Origin: Microbacterium tenebrionis
Lineage (GTDB): Bacteria > Actinomycetota > Actinomycetes > Actinomycetales > Microbacteriaceae
Direction: 5' to 3'
Length of the DNA: 64,000 nucleotides
NCBI RefSeq assembly: GCF_903645325.1
Contig: NZ_CAHJXQ010000002.1
Coordinates: forward strand, 516,453-580,452
Part shown: positions 23,926 to 34,164 of the stretch, piece after piece
Numbering within the stretch: position 1 is the stretch's first letter
Layout of the letters: each line of letters begins with the position of its first letter
Notes under the pieces: model-generated
Seen by the model: only the letters and a program-made list of their open reading frames with translations
The model's database searches: none
What the model was told of the DNA's origin: nothing
Position numbers and translations under genes: made by a program

Positions 23926-24351
23926 TCACGGTGCAGTCTTGGTCACGGCGCGCAGCGCCGAGACGACGGCGGTGCGCTCGGGCACGCCGCTCCAGCGGGA
24001 CACGACGGCGCCGGTGCGGTCGACGAGGAAGATGGTGGGGGTCTGGAGCACGTGATAGCGCGCGGCCAGGTCGTTGCGGTGGGTGAGGTCGATGTCGAGG
24101 TGCGTCACGGCGGGGTCGGCTTCCGCGATCCCGGTGAGCATCCGGCGCACCTGCGGGCACCGGGCGCACAGCGCGGTGCTGAACTGCACGAGTGTCGCGC
24201 CGGTCGCGAGGGGAGCGGGGAGATCCTCCGCACGCACCGCGAGCCCGCGTCCTGCGCGCCGCCGTCCGTCTCCGGTGCGCAGCACGAGCCCGAGCACGGT
24301 GGCCACGACGAGCAGGGCGGCGGCGACGGCTATCGCGGTGGACACGGGCAT
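23926..24351 (-). CDS. Membrane-anchored thioredoxin-like protein
   Basis: 141-residue protein: one N-terminal membrane helix (residues 4-25) then a thioredoxin fold. The active site is CARC (in STALCARCPQVRR) in place of the common CGPC, followed by the cis-proline loop LQTPTIFLVDRTG. ATG at 24351 is chosen because TACGCT (24358-24363) lies 6 bases upstream on this strand. Co-transcribed with the DUF4395 gene. Probably faces the outside or reduces membrane-associated thiols; orientation is inferred. Confidence 0.85.
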   Translation of the reverse strand: MPVSTAIAVAAALLVVATVLGLVLRTGDGRRRAGRGLAVRAEDLPAPLATGATLVQFSTALCARCPQVRRMLTGIAEADPAVTHLDIDLTHRNDLAARYHVLQTPTIFLVDRTGAVVSRWSGVPERTAVVSALRAVTKTAP

Positions 24352-24444
24352 GTTCCGAGCGTACGTCCGGTCTCGGCCGCGCAGGACGGATGTGACGGTG
24401 CGTGACGGGCCCGGTCGTCGGAGCGTCGCGGTAGTCTGGCTGGC

Positions 24445-25254
24445 ATGAGCGATGCCGTTCCCACGCCGTACGAAGACCTGCTCCGCGACGTGCTGGATCA
24501 TGGCACGCACAAGGACGACCGGACCGGGACGGGGACGACCAGCGTGTTCGGCCGGCAGATCCGGTTCGACCTCTCGCAGGGCTTCCCGCTGATCACGACC
24601 AAGCGCGTCCACTTCAAGTCGATCGCCTACGAGCTGCTCTGGTTCCTGCGCGGTGACTCGAACGTGGCCTGGCTGCAGGAGAACGGCGTCACCATCTGGG
24701 ACGAGTGGGCGGATGCCGACGGCGATCTCGGCCCCGTGTACGGCGTGCAGTGGCGGTCGTGGCCGACGCCCGACGGCGGCACGGTCGACCAGCTCGCCCA
24801 GGTGATCGAGCAGATCAGGGCGACGCCGGACTCCCGTCGCATCATCGTCTCAGCCTGGAACCCGGCCGACATCCCCGACATGGCGCTGGCCCCGTGCCAC
24901 GCACTGTTCCAGTTCTACGTCGCCGACGGACGGCTCTCCTGCCAGCTCTACCAGCGCAGCGCCGACATGTTCCTCGGCGTCCCGTTCAACATCGCCAGCT
25001 ACGCACTGCTGACGATGATGATCGCGCAGCAGACCGGCCTCGAGCCCGGCGACTTCGTCTGGACGGGCGGCGACTGCCACGTGTACGACAACCACGTCGA
25101 GCAGGTGCGCGAACAGCTGAGCCGCGATGCGTACCCCTACCCGACGCTGCGCTTCGCCAGGAAGCCGGAGTCCATCTTCGACTACGCGTACGACGACTTC
25201 GTCGTCGAGGACTATCAGCACCACCCGGCGATCCGTGCGGCGGTGGCGGTGTGA
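24445..25254 (+). CDS. thyA: Thymidylate synthase
   Basis: 269-residue enzyme that methylates dUMP to dTMP with methylene-tetrahydrofolate, producing dihydrofolate. The catalytic Cys lies in [12 protein letters not shown], with [11 protein letters not shown] before it and [20 protein letters not shown] after it. TAGTCT (24432-24437) lies 7 bases before the ATG. Its stop overlaps the dihydrofolate reductase start (GTGA), which directly links dihydrofolate production and recycling. Confidence 0.97.
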   Translation: MSDAVPTPYEDLLRDVLDHGTHKDDRTGTGTTSVFGRQIRFDLSQGFPLITTKRVHFKSIAYELLWFLRGDSNVAWLQENGVTIWDEWADADGDLGPVYGVQWRSWPTPDGGTVDQLAQVIEQIRATPDSRRIIVSAWNPADIPDMALAPCHALFQFYVADGRLSCQLYQRSADMFLGVPFNIASYALLTMMIAQQTGLEPGDFVWTGGDCHVYDNHVEQVREQLSRDAYPYPTLRFARKPESIFDYAYDDFVVEDYQHHPAIRAAVAV

Positions 25255-25748
25255 GTGACTCCGTCTCCGCTGGTCCCATGGTCGGCCTGATCTGGGCCGA
25301 GGCGCGCGGCGGCGTGATCGGCGCGGAGGGCGGCATGCCCTGGCACGTGCCCGAAGACCTGGCGCACTTCAAGGAGATCACCTTGACCGCACCCGTCGTG
25401 ATGGGGCGCAAGACCTGGGATTCGCTGCCCGAGCGCTTCCGGCCTCTGCCGGGGCGGGAGAACATCGTCATCACGCGTCAGCAGGACTGGAGCGCCGACG
25501 GCGCACGCCGCGCGGCGGATCTGCCCAGCGCCGTGCGGGGTCTGGAACGCGTGTGGATCATCGGCGGCGCCGAGATCTTCGCGCAGGTGATCGGCGACGC
25601 CGACCGTCTCGAGGTGACCGAGCTCGACCTCGAGGTCGCCGGTGACGCCTACGCCCCTTCCAAGCAGGGCTGGCGCCTCGTCGACGAGGGGGAGTGGCAG
25701 ACGTCCCGCACCGGCATCCGCTACCGCTTCCTCGGATACGAGCGCTGA
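25251..25748 (+). CDS. folA: Dihydrofolate reductase
   Basis: 165-residue NADPH-dependent enzyme that regenerates tetrahydrofolate used by ThyA. The catalytic acid is in [15 protein letters not shown] (Asp after Glu, matching E. coli Asp27), followed by [12 protein letters not shown] and the [10 protein letters not shown] motif. The GTG at 25251 overlaps the thyA stop. The stop codon shares one base with the start of the next gene. Confidence 0.95.
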   Translation: MSDSVSAGPMVGLIWAEARGGVIGAEGGMPWHVPEDLAHFKEITLTAPVVMGRKTWDSLPERFRPLPGRENIVITRQQDWSADGARRAADLPSAVRGLERVWIIGGAEIFAQVIGDADRLEVTELDLEVAGDAYAPSKQGWRLVDEGEWQTSRTGIRYRFLGYER

Positions 25749-26509
25749 TGCCCACCGCTGTCATCACCGGCGCGAGCGCCGGGCTCGGCGAGGAGTTCGC
25801 CCGCCAGCTCGCCGGTCGCGGCGCCGACCTGGTCCTCGTCGCGCGCTCAGCAGCGCCGCTCGAGCGCCTGGCGGCAGAGCTGCGCGACGAGCACGGCGTG
25901 GCGGTCGACGTGATCACCGCCGACCTGGTCGTCGCAGACGATCTGCAGCGGATCGTCGACAGAATCGCCGACCCGGAGCATCCGATCGACCTGCTCGTCA
26001 ACAATGCGGGCTTCGGCCTGCCCCTGCACTTCGCCGACAACGACATCGACGACGAGGTGAGGCACCTGCGCATCCACGTCGAGGCGCCCATGCGGCTCAT
26101 GCACGCGGCACTGCGCAGCATGCGCGGTCGGGGCGGGCGGATCATCAACGTCGCATCCGTCGCCGGATTCATCTCGCGCTCGACGTACTCGGCGTGCAAG
26201 CAGTGGCTGATCAGCTTCAGCCGGTGGGCGAACGCCGAGTACGCCGCAGACGGCGTGACCGTCACCGCCCTCTGCCCCGGATTCACGCACACGACCTTCC
26301 ACGAGCGGATGGGCCTCGCCCCCGGGCACGAGGGGATCCCCGCGATCGGCTGGCTGAACGCGCCGGACGTCGTTCGCGAAGGCCTGCGGGATGCCGCACG
26401 CGGCAAGGCCGTGTCGGTCCCGTCGCTGCGCTACAAGGTCGTCGTCGCGCTCACGAAGGTGCTCCCGGCACCCCTGACGGCACGCGCCGCCCGTCGCGGC
26501 CGCGTCTGA
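25748..26509 (+). CDS. Short-chain dehydrogenase/reductase
   Basis: 253-residue Rossmann-fold oxidoreductase. The cofactor motif TGASAGLGEEFA starts at residue 7, NNAG is in LLVNNAGFGLP, and the catalytic Ser-Tyr-Lys set is in NVASVAGFISRSTYSACK. It starts one base inside the folA stop (TGATG), so it belongs to the thyA-folA operon, but no folate-related role can be claimed. Substrate unknown. Confidence 0.88.
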   Translation: MPTAVITGASAGLGEEFARQLAGRGADLVLVARSAAPLERLAAELRDEHGVAVDVITADLVVADDLQRIVDRIADPEHPIDLLVNNAGFGLPLHFADNDIDDEVRHLRIHVEAPMRLMHAALRSMRGRGGRIINVASVAGFISRSTYSACKQWLISFSRWANAEYAADGVTVTALCPGFTHTTFHERMGLAPGHEGIPAIGWLNAPDVVREGLRDAARGKAVSVPSLRYKVVVALTKVLPAPLTARAARRGRV

Positions 26510-26519
26510 GGGCGAGCGC

Positions 26520-27056
26520 TCAGCGGAACCGTGCGAGGTGGATGCCCGCATAGGCGAGTGCGGCCACCGTCTCGCCGTCCGAGATGCGTCCGTCGGCGAC
26601 CATCTCGAGCACCTCGGGGAACGGCACCCACGCGAGGTCGACGATGCCCTCCTCCTCCTGCGCCGACCCGGATGCCGCGGAGCTCAGGCCGCGGGCGAGG
26701 AAGACGTGCTCCGGGGCGACCGTGACGCCGTTCAGGGCGTTCATCGAACCGATCGGCGTCCACTGATCGGCCTGCAGACCGGTCTCCTCGAGAAGTTCGC
26801 GTCGGGCGGCGGTCAGCGGTGCCTCGCCGTCGGTTCCGCCCGCCGGCACCTCGATCGATCGCCCCACGGTGTACCGGTGGACGGTGACCAGGCACACGCG
26901 GTCCTCGTCATCCACGGCGACGACGAACACCGCGGCGTTGCGCAGCGTGACGACGCCGTAGATGCCCTCGCCGGACGGGCCGTCGACGACGTCCTCGCGG
27001 ACCGAGATCCACGGGTTCTCGTACACGACGCGGGATGCGCGGGTCTGCCAGGTCAT
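26520..27056 (-). CDS. NUDIX hydrolase, ADP-ribose pyrophosphatase-like
   Basis: 178-residue hydrolase of nucleoside-diphosphate-linked compounds. The NUDIX box is seen as GGTDGEAPLTAARRELLEET followed by GL, with the conserved R-E-L-x-E-E core, preceded by EVPAG as in ADP-ribose pyrophosphatases. ATG at 27056 has TAGGCT (27064-27069) 7 bases upstream. It is divergent from dapA with only 55 bases between the two starts. Confidence 0.88.
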   Translation of the reverse strand: MTWQTRASRVVYENPWISVREDVVDGPSGEGIYGVVTLRNAAVFVVAVDDEDRVCLVTVHRYTVGRSIEVPAGGTDGEAPLTAARRELLEETGLQADQWTPIGSMNALNGVTVAPEHVFLARGLSSAASGSAQEEEGIVDLAWVPFPEVLEMVADGRISDGETVAALAYAGIHLARFR

Positions 27057-27063
27057 GCCGCTG

Positions 27064-27105
27064 AGCCTATCCGGCGCGGTCACGACAGGCCGAAACCGAT
27101 ACGCT
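27064..27105. promoter_or_regulatory. Divergent promoters of the NUDIX gene and dapA
   Basis: TAGGCT on the minus strand (27064-27069) and TACGCT on the plus strand (27100-27105) each lie 6-7 bases before a start codon. With 55 bases between the genes, the -35 region of each promoter must overlap the other promoter, so the two are likely to influence each other. Confidence 0.55.
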
Positions 27106-27111
27106 GGGATC

Positions 27112-28089
27112 ATGACGCACTCGGGCAACCCCTTCGGACAGGTTCTCGTCGCGCTCGTCACTCCGATGACGGCCGACGGCGAAGTCGACTGGGACGCCAC
27201 TGAGAAGCACATGGACGACGTCATCGCGGGCGGTGCCGACGGCATCGTCGTGACCGGGACCACGGGTGAGACGTCGACCCTCACCGACGCCGAGAAGCTC
27301 AAGCTGGTCGAGGTCGGGCGGTCGGTCTCGGCCGGTCGCGCGAAGATCATCACCGGCGGCGGTTCGAACGAGACCGCGCACGCGATCGAGCTCTACAAGG
27401 CCAGTGAGAAGGCCGGAGCAGACGGCATCATGATCGTCACGCCCTACTACAACAAGCCGACCCAGGCCGGCATCCTGACGCACTTCCGCCTGGTCGCCGA
27501 TGCGACCGATCTGCCGGTGATCCTGTACGACATCCCTGGCCGCACCGGCGTCCCGATCAAGTATGAGACGATCCTGCGTCTGGCCAAGCACCCGAACATC
27601 CTCGCGGTGAAGGACGCCAAGGGCGATTTCAGCGAGGTCAGCCGCGTGCTGAACCAGACCGACCTGATGTACTTCTCCGGCGACGACGCCAATGTGCTCC
27701 CGCACCTCTCGATCGGTGCATCCGGTCTGATCGGTGTGACGGCGAACATCACCTCGGCGCCGTACCGGACGATCGTCGACGCCGTGAACCGCGGCGACTT
27801 GGCCACGGCGACGGCCGAGCACAAGCGCCTCGAGCCGCTCGTGCGCGCCACGATGACGCACGTGCCGGGCACGGTGTCGGCGAAGTACATCCTGCACGGC
27901 CTCGGCCGCATCTCCAGCCCCCGCGTCCGCCTGCCCCTGGTCGGGCCGGAGGAGTGGGAGGCCGCACTCATCGAGGACGAGCTCGACCTGGTGAAGGACG
28001 TGCCCGGAGCCGATTTCTCGAACTTCCGCCCTGACCGCAATGCGGCCGCCGGCGGAGCACTGCCGAAGGTGCACGGCACAACCCGCTGA
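27112..28089 (+). CDS. dapA: 4-hydroxy-tetrahydrodipicolinate synthase
   Basis: 325-residue TIM-barrel aldolase that condenses pyruvate and aspartate semialdehyde, the first dedicated step to diaminopimelate and lysine. The signature GTTGETSTLTDAEK, the catalytic Tyr in VTPYYNKPTQAG and the Schiff-base Lys in ILAVKDAKGD are present. ATG at 27112 is chosen from the TACGCT box 6 bases upstream; the longer frame to 26962 overlaps the divergent gene. Confidence 0.96.
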   Translation: MTHSGNPFGQVLVALVTPMTADGEVDWDATEKHMDDVIAGGADGIVVTGTTGETSTLTDAEKLKLVEVGRSVSAGRAKIITGGGSNETAHAIELYKASEKAGADGIMIVTPYYNKPTQAGILTHFRLVADATDLPVILYDIPGRTGVPIKYETILRLAKHPNILAVKDAKGDFSEVSRVLNQTDLMYFSGDDANVLPHLSIGASGLIGVTANITSAPYRTIVDAVNRGDLATATAEHKRLEPLVRATMTHVPGTVSAKYILHGLGRISSPRVRLPLVGPEEWEAALIEDELDLVKDVPGADFSNFRPDRNAAAGGALPKVHGTTR

Positions 28090-28168
28090 CGCCATGCGCA
28101 CAAACGACGGGCGCAGAGCGCGCCCACAGCAATACGGGCACGAATCGTGACCGACTGAGGAGACATCA

Positions 28169-29845
28169 ATGTCCATTCCCATCGCCGCCCCGGAACAGCT
28201 CGCGGAGGGAACACTCCGCATCATCCCGCTCGGCGGCCTCGGCGAGGTCGGCCGGAACATGACCACCTTCGAGTTCGACGGCAAGATCCTCATCGTCGAC
28301 TGCGGCGTGCTCTTCCCCGAGGACCACCAGCCGGGCGTCGACCTGATCCTGCCCGACTTCGAGCCGATCAAGGACCGTCTCGACGACATCGTCGGCGTCG
28401 TGCTCACGCACGGCCACGAGGACCACATCGGCGCCGTGCCGTACCTGCTGCGGCTCAAGGGCGACATTCCCCTGATCGGATCCGGGCTCACCCTCGCGCT
28501 CGTCGAGGCGAAGCTCAAGGAGCACCGCATCAAGCCCTTCACCCTCACGGTGAAGGAGGGGCAGCAGGAGAAGGTCGGGCCGTTCGACCTCGAATTCGTC
28601 GCCGTGAACCACTCGATCCCCGATGCCCTGGCGGTCGCGATCCGCACGCCCGCGGGTCTCGTCCTGGCCACGGGCGACTTCAAGATGGACCAGCTGCCGC
28701 TGGACGGCCGCATCACCGACCTCCGGGCGTTCTCGCGTCTCGGCGAGGAAGGCGTCGACCTGTTCCTCGTCGACTCCACGAACGCCGACGTCCCCGGTTT
28801 CACGCCCACCGAGCGCTCAATCGGACCCGTGCTCGATCAGGTGATCGCGAAGGCGCAGCGCCGCGTGATCGTCGCGAGCTTCTCGAGCCATGTGCACCGT
28901 GTTCAGCAGGTGCTGGACGCGGCGCACGCGAACGGCCGCCGGGTCGCGCTGCTCGGACGCAGCATGGTCCGCAACATGGGCATCGCCGCAGACCTCGGCT
29001 ACCTCAAGGTGCCCGAGAACGTGCTCATCGACTACAAGAAGGCCAAGGACCTCCCCGACGACCGGATCGTCTACATGTCGACCGGATCGCAGGGCGAGCC
29101 GATGGCGGTGCTCAGCCGCATGGCGAACCTCGACCACGCCATCGAGCCGGGTGAGGGCGACACCGTCATCCTCGCCTCGAGCCTCATCCCGGGCAACGAG
29201 AACGCCGTCTACCGCGTGATCGACGGCCTGACCAAGCTCGGCGCGAACGTCGTGCACAAGGCGAACGCTCGCGTGCACGTCTCCGGACACGCGGCTGCCG
29301 GTGAGCTGCTGTACTGCTACAACATCCTCAAGCCCAAGAACGTGCTCCCGGTGCACGGCGAGTACCGTCACCTCATGGCGAACGCCAAGCTCGCGCAGAA
29401 GACCGGCGTCCCGGTCGAGAACACGTTCCTGGCCTCCAACGGAACGATCATCGACCTCAAGGACGGTGAGGCGCGCGTCGCCGGCCAGCACGACATCGGT
29501 TTCGTCTACGTGGACGGCTCGACGGTGGGCGAGATCACGGATGCCGATCTCAAGGACCGCCGCATCCTCGGCGAGGAGGGGTTCGTGTCGATCATCGTCG
29601 TCGTGGACGCGACCACCGGCCGCATCATCTCCGGCCCCGAGATCCACGCCCGCGGCATCGCCGAGGACGACGCGGTCTTCGAGGACGTCGTCCCGAAGAT
29701 CGTCGCGGCGCTCAAGGAGGCCGCGGGCAACGGCGTGCGCGACACGCACGCGCTGTCGCAGGTCGTGCGCCGAACGATCGGGCGCTGGGTGAACCAGAAG
29801 CTGCGTCGCCGGCCCATGATCGTGCCGCTGGTCATCGAAGCCTGA
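28169..29845 (+). CDS. rnj: Ribonuclease J
   Basis: 558-residue metallo-beta-lactamase/beta-CASP ribonuclease with endo- and 5'-3' exonuclease activity. The metal motif HGHEDHIG begins at residue 81; FSSHVHRVQQV, RSMVRNMGIA and the late HVSGHAAAGEL give the beta-CASP elements. GAGGAGACATCA precedes the ATG. With pnp 9 kb upstream the window holds two main RNA-decay enzymes. Confidence 0.96.
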   Translation: MSIPIAAPEQLAEGTLRIIPLGGLGEVGRNMTTFEFDGKILIVDCGVLFPEDHQPGVDLILPDFEPIKDRLDDIVGVVLTHGHEDHIGAVPYLLRLKGDIPLIGSGLTLALVEAKLKEHRIKPFTLTVKEGQQEKVGPFDLEFVAVNHSIPDALAVAIRTPAGLVLATGDFKMDQLPLDGRITDLRAFSRLGEEGVDLFLVDSTNADVPGFTPTERSIGPVLDQVIAKAQRRVIVASFSSHVHRVQQVLDAAHANGRRVALLGRSMVRNMGIAADLGYLKVPENVLIDYKKAKDLPDDRIVYMSTGSQGEPMAVLSRMANLDHAIEPGEGDTVILASSLIPGNENAVYRVIDGLTKLGANVVHKANARVHVSGHAAAGELLYCYNILKPKNVLPVHGEYRHLMANAKLAQKTGVPVENTFLASNGTIIDLKDGEARVAGQHDIGFVYVDGSTVGEITDADLKDRRILGEEGFVSIIVVVDATTGRIISGPEIHARGIAEDDAVFEDVVPKIVAALKEAAGNGVRDTHALSQVVRRTIGRWVNQKLRRRPMIVPLVIEA

Positions 29846-29904
29846 ATCGGCGGAAAGCCGCGTCATTACGCGGCGTCGTCGGTGGCTGAACGTAGTCTGT
29901 GATC

Positions 29905-32631
29905 ATGGCCAGGAGCACCACGAAGACCTCGCGCGCGTCTGAGAAGACGACCTCGCGCGCCAAGGCGCAGACGGCCCCGACGAAGAAGATCCCCGCGGCA
30001 CCGAAGAAGTACATCGACGAGGACGACAAGCCCTCGGTCCTCGTCCGCGCGTGGGTCGGGCTCGCCCACGGCGTCGGCGGGCTGTTCCGCGCGTTCGGCC
30101 CCGAGGTCCTCGAGAAGGATCAGCGACGCGACGGATTCCCGTTCCTCCTCGTGATCCTCGCGTGCCTCGGCGCCGTCGACGAGTGGTTCTTCATCGGCAA
30201 CGAGGTCGCGCAGAACATCAGCGCCTACACGGTCGGCGGGCTGATCGGGCGCACGGCGTTCCTCATGCCCGTCATGCTGCTGATCCTCGCCGGCTGGCTG
30301 TTCCGGCATCCGTCATCGGTGCACGACAACGGCCGCATCGGCATCGGATTCGGTCTGTTCGTGATCTCGATCGCCGGCATCTGCCACGTCGCGGGCGGCC
30401 AGCCCGAGCCGCGGCAGGGCATGCCCGCCCTGAGCGCAGCCGGCGGTCTGTTCGGATGGATGCTGGGCGAGCCGCTGTCATACCTGACGGACATCGTCGC
30501 CTACATCGTGCTGAGCCTGCTCGCTCTGCTGAGCATCCTCATCATCACCAAGACGCCGCCGAACAAGATCGGGCAGCGTCTCGGAGACCTGTACGCCTGG
30601 ATGTTCGGGGCGGAGCGCCCGGAGCGGGTCGAGAAGGATTCGGACGGGTCATCCGGCGACCTCGTCGAGATCGCCGAAGAGGACTCGCTGCCGTGGTGGC
30701 GCCGCAACAAGAGCGGCCGAGAAGAGGACCCGGACGAGGGGATCGGCTCGCAGGATCTCACCGAACTGCTCTCGGGCGCAGACGATGCCCACACGAACAC
30801 GGCATACGACCAGGCGGTCATCCTCGACGACCCGTCGGATGCCGCCACCGAGGTGCTCAGCGACGTCGCCGGCGTCATGCAGGGGCTCCCGGGGCAGAGC
30901 GGCACGGCTCTGCTCGACGACTCGGGCGACACCGGTGAGCAGCCCGAGCTGCCCGGACTCTCCGGGTTCGGCACCGACGGGCCGGGGGAGCGGGGGCTGC
31001 AGGCGCCGAGCGCGCCCTATGTGCTGCCCTCGCCCGGCGTGCTCCGTGAGGGCCCGCCGCCGGTGGTGCGCTCGGACGCCACAGACAAGGTGATCCAGCA
31101 GCTCACCAGCGTGCTGGAGCAGTTCAAGGTCGACGCCAAGGTGACCGGTTTCTCCCGCGGACCGACGGTGACGCAGTACGAGGTCGAGGTCGGGCACGGC
31201 GTCAAGGTCGAGAAGATCACGCAGCTGTCGAACAACTTCGCCTACGCCGTGGCATCCAACGACGTCCGCATCCTCTCGCCGATCCCCGGCAAGAGCGCGA
31301 TCGGCATCGAGATCCCGAACGCCGACAAGGAGATGGTCGCCCTCGGCGACGTGCTGCGCTCGCCCGCCGCGCAGAAGAGCACGCACCCGATGACGATCGG
31401 CGTCGGCAAGGACGTCGGCGGCAACATCGTCGTCGCGAACCTCGCCAAGATGCCCCACCTGCTCGTGGCCGGATCCACCGGATCCGGTAAGTCGAGCTTC
31501 GTGAACTCGATGATCACCAGCCTGTTGATGCGGGCACGGCCGGCCGATGTGCGCATGGTGCTCATCGACCCCAAGCGCGTGGAGCTCACCAGCTACGCAG
31601 GCGTCCCGCATCTGATCACGCCCATCATCACCAACCCGAAGAAGGCCGCTGAGGCGCTTCAGTGGGTGGTGAAGGAGATGGACATGCGGTACGACGACCT
31701 CGCGTCGTTCGGGTTCCGCCACATCGACGACTTCAACAAGGCCGTCCGCGCCGGCGAGGTCGAGGTGCCGGCCGGCAGCGAGCGGGTGCTCAAGCCGTAC
31801 CCGTACCTGCTCGTCGTCGTCGACGAGCTCGCCGACCTCATGATGGTCGCCCCGCGCGACGTCGAGGACTCGATTGTCCGCATCACCCAGCTCGCCCGTG
31901 CCTCCGGCATCCACCTCGTGCTGGCGACGCAGCGCCCGAGCGTGGACGTCGTGACCGGTCTCATCAAGGCGAATGTTCCGTCCCGGCTCGCGTTCGCGGT
32001 GACGAGCGTCACCGACAGCCGCGTGATCCTGGATGCTCCCGGTGCCGACAAGCTCATCGGTCAGGGTGATGCTCTGTTCTCGCCCATGGGGTCGTCGAAG
32101 CCGTTCCGTCTGCAGGGCGCCTGGGTCGAGGAGACCGAGATCGACGCCGTCGTCAAGCACGTCACCGCACAGGCTCGGCCGGAGTACCGCGCCGATGTGC
32201 AGGAGGCCATGGACCCTGCCAAGAAGAAGGAGGTCGACGAAGACATCGGCGACGACCTCGAGGTGCTTCTCGCCGCGGCCGAGCTCGTGGTGTCGTCGCA
32301 GTTCGGATCGACCTCCATGCTGCAGCGCAAGCTGCGGGTGGGCTTCGCGAAGGCGGGTCGCCTCATGGATCTGCTCGAGTCGCGAGAGATCGTCGGTCCC
32401 TCCGAGGGCTCGAAGGCCCGCGACGTGCTCGTCACCGCCGAACAGCTGCCCGCCGTGATGGCCAAGCTGCGCGGCGAGGATGCACCGCCCGCGCCCACGG
32501 CTCCCGCGGCTCCCGCCGCCGAGTCCGTCGACTACGGCCGCGACCCGATCGAATCGCAGTTCGAGGGGCTCCCGGTCGTCGACGAGGATCAGGGCGACGA
32601 AGACGCCTGGGGCCTGACGGGCCGCGACTGA
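29905..32631 (+). CDS. ftsK: DNA translocase FtsK/SpoIIIE
   Basis: 908-residue septum-located motor that pumps DNA during chromosome segregation. Lys/Thr-rich start, four or five N-terminal membrane helices (about 70-215), an acidic linker (about 230-385), then the translocase: FtsK alpha domain (395-490), Walker [10 protein letters not shown] near residue 530, Walker [14 protein letters not shown], and a C-terminal gamma winged helix (about 790-855, [20 protein letters not shown]) that reads orientation sequences. ATG at 29905 has TAGTCT (29893-29898) 6 bases upstream. The stop overlaps the pgsA start. Confidence 0.96.
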   Translation: MARSTTKTSRASEKTTSRAKAQTAPTKKIPAAPKKYIDEDDKPSVLVRAWVGLAHGVGGLFRAFGPEVLEKDQRRDGFPFLLVILACLGAVDEWFFIGNEVAQNISAYTVGGLIGRTAFLMPVMLLILAGWLFRHPSSVHDNGRIGIGFGLFVISIAGICHVAGGQPEPRQGMPALSAAGGLFGWMLGEPLSYLTDIVAYIVLSLLALLSILIITKTPPNKIGQRLGDLYAWMFGAERPERVEKDSDGSSGDLVEIAEEDSLPWWRRNKSGREEDPDEGIGSQDLTELLSGADDAHTNTAYDQAVILDDPSDAATEVLSDVAGVMQGLPGQSGTALLDDSGDTGEQPELPGLSGFGTDGPGERGLQAPSAPYVLPSPGVLREGPPPVVRSDATDKVIQQLTSVLEQFKVDAKVTGFSRGPTVTQYEVEVGHGVKVEKITQLSNNFAYAVASNDVRILSPIPGKSAIGIEIPNADKEMVALGDVLRSPAAQKSTHPMTIGVGKDVGGNIVVANLAKMPHLLVAGSTGSGKSSFVNSMITSLLMRARPADVRMVLIDPKRVELTSYAGVPHLITPIITNPKKAAEALQWVVKEMDMRYDDLASFGFRHIDDFNKAVRAGEVEVPAGSERVLKPYPYLLVVVDELADLMMVAPRDVEDSIVRITQLARASGIHLVLATQRPSVDVVTGLIKANVPSRLAFAVTSVTDSRVILDAPGADKLIGQGDALFSPMGSSKPFRLQGAWVEETEIDAVVKHVTAQARPEYRADVQEAMDPAKKKEVDEDIGDDLEVLLAAAELVVSSQFGSTSMLQRKLRVGFAKAGRLMDLLESREIVGPSEGSKARDVLVTAEQLPAVMAKLRGEDAPPAPTAPAAPAAESVDYGRDPIESQFEGLPVVDEDQGDEDAWGLTGRD

Positions 32632-33209
32632 TGACGATTCCCCGGCAGCTGCCGAACGCGATCACGGTCGCCCGTATCCCGCTGGCCGTCGTCTTCTTCG
32701 TGCTGCTGCTGCTCGGCGGCATGTACGGTCACGGTGACATGGTGATGCGCTGGGTCGCCGGCGGACTCTTCGTACTCGCGATCTCCACGGACTGGGTCGA
32801 CGGGTATCTGGCCCGCAAGTACGACATCGTCAGCGACTTCGGCAAGCTCTGGGACCCGATCGCCGACAAGCTGCTCACCGGCGCCGGTTTCGTCGGGCTC
32901 GCCATCCTCGGCGAATGGCCCTGGTGGGTCGTCGTCGTCATCCTGATCCGCGAGTGGGGCATCACGATCCACCGCTTCCTGGTCGCGAACGATCACATCG
33001 TCGCGGCCGCCTGGATGGGCAAGCTCAAGACGGCGTTCCAGGGCGTGGCGTTGAGCTGGTGGCTGCTTCCGCTCCACCAGTGGATCGGCATGGACTGGTG
33101 GACCGGCGTCGGCATGGTCCTCATGTACGCGACGCTCGTGCTGACCGTAGCCAGCGGTATCGACTACGTCGTCTCGCAGGTTCGCGGCTCACGCGCCGAC
33201 CGGACATGA
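32631..33209 (+). CDS. pgsA: CDP-diacylglycerol-glycerol-3-phosphate 3-phosphatidyltransferase
   Basis: 192-residue membrane enzyme that makes phosphatidylglycerol phosphate. The CDP-alcohol phosphotransferase motif is complete in DWVDGYLARKYDIVSDFG followed by KLWDPIADK, and about five hydrophobic segments are present. ATG shares a base with the ftsK stop and its own stop overlaps the cinA start. The order ftsK-pgsA-cinA-clgR is widely kept in Actinobacteria. Confidence 0.93.
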   Translation: MTIPRQLPNAITVARIPLAVVFFVLLLLGGMYGHGDMVMRWVAGGLFVLAISTDWVDGYLARKYDIVSDFGKLWDPIADKLLTGAGFVGLAILGEWPWWVVVVILIREWGITIHRFLVANDHIVAAAWMGKLKTAFQGVALSWWLLPLHQWIGMDWWTGVGMVLMYATLVLTVASGIDYVVSQVRGSRADRT

Positions 33210-33688
33210 GCGACGCGGCACGGCTCGTCGCCGCCCTCACGGCCCGCGGCTGGACCATCGGCGTCGCCGAATCACTGACCGGGGGAGCGCTCAGCGCCGA
33301 GATCGTCTCGGTCCCCGGTGCGTCGGCGACGCTTCTCGGGGGAGTGGTGGCCTACGCGACGCCCGTCAAGGCTTCACTGCTCGGGGTGGATGCCGCACTG
33401 CTCGCAGAACATGGAGCGGTGCATCCCCAGGTCGCGATCCAGATGGCGAGAGGCGTCCGCGAGGCGGTGCAGGTCGACGGCCGCCGCGCCGACGTCGGCG
33501 TCTCCACGACCGGGATCGCAGGGCCCGACTCGCCGGACGGCCAGCCGGTCGGCACGGTGCACATCGGCGTCGCGACACCGGACGGTGCGCATGCGTACGG
33601 CTTCCGATTCGACGGAGGCCGCGCCGCCGTGCGCGCCGCGTCCGTGCAGGCGGCGGTCGCCGCGGTGCTGACAGCACTCGGGGAATAG
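33206..33688 (+). CDS. cinA: CinA C-terminal-domain protein (NMN amidohydrolase)
   Basis: 160-residue stand-alone CinA_C domain, the part known in other bacteria to deamidate nicotinamide mononucleotide and feed NAD recycling. Conserved segments are IGVAESLTGGALSAEIVSVPGAS, TPVKASLLGV and GVSTTGIAGPDSPDGQPVGTV. The N-terminal MoCF-type domain of full CinA is absent, as is common in this phylum. ATGA overlap with pgsA. Confidence 0.92.
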   Translation: MSDAARLVAALTARGWTIGVAESLTGGALSAEIVSVPGASATLLGGVVAYATPVKASLLGVDAALLAEHGAVHPQVAIQMARGVREAVQVDGRRADVGVSTTGIAGPDSPDGQPVGTVHIGVATPDGAHAYGFRFDGGRAAVRAASVQAAVAAVLTALGE

Positions 33689-33743
33689 CACCCGCGGGGC
33701 CCGCGTTGTGGAAGATGTGTCGTTCTCAACGAAACCACAGCGT

Positions 33744-33781
33744 GAAACGGTAGCGTTTTCAGCAGAAAGTCGGGTTAGACT
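33744..33781 (+). promoter_or_regulatory. clgR promoter with candidate operator
   Basis: TAGACT at 33776-33781 is a good -10 box. Just upstream lies GAAACG-GTAG-CGTTTTC (33744-33760), a near-perfect inverted repeat placed at the -35 region. ClgR activates its own gene in several Actinobacteria through a short inverted repeat, so this is a candidate site; the match to a ClgR consensus was not tested. Confidence 0.45.
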
Positions 33782-33832
33782 GGCGATCCGTTCGGAGGCG
33801 ACTCCGATCCGGGGAATGGAGAGGAGGTTCCG

Positions 33833-34141
33833 ATGATTCTTGTCCGACAGGAGATCGGCGATGTGCTGAGGGACTTCCGCCTGCAGAAGGGGCGCACGCT
33901 CCGGCAGGTCGCGAGCAAGGCGTCGGTGGCGCTCGGATACCTGAGTGAGGTCGAACGCGGCCAGAAGGAGGCGTCCAGCGAGATCCTCGCATCGGTCGCC
34001 GAGGCGCTCGACGTCCCCATCTCGCGGATCATGCGCGAGGTCGGAGACCGGATCTCCGTGCTCGAGGGCATCCAGGTCTTCCCCGATGTGGTTCCCGACG
34101 ACCTGGTGGCGTCGGTCGAGCCCGAACTGTCCCTGCACTGA
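33833..34141 (+). CDS. clgR: Helix-turn-helix regulator ClgR
   Basis: 102-residue XRE-type activator of the Clp protease regulon. The DNA-binding domain occupies residues 10-65 (LRDFRLQKGRTLRQVASKASVALGYLSEVERGQKEASSEIL), followed by a short tail ending ELSLH. GAGGAGGTTCCG precedes the ATG. The position after pgsA-cinA is the usual one for clgR in Actinobacteria. In Streptomyces the protein is itself a Clp substrate recognised at its C-terminus. Confidence 0.88.
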   Translation: MILVRQEIGDVLRDFRLQKGRTLRQVASKASVALGYLSEVERGQKEASSEILASVAEALDVPISRIMREVGDRISVLEGIQVFPDVVPDDLVASVEPELSLH

Positions 34142-34164
34142 CCCGAGGCGAATCAGGACGACGG

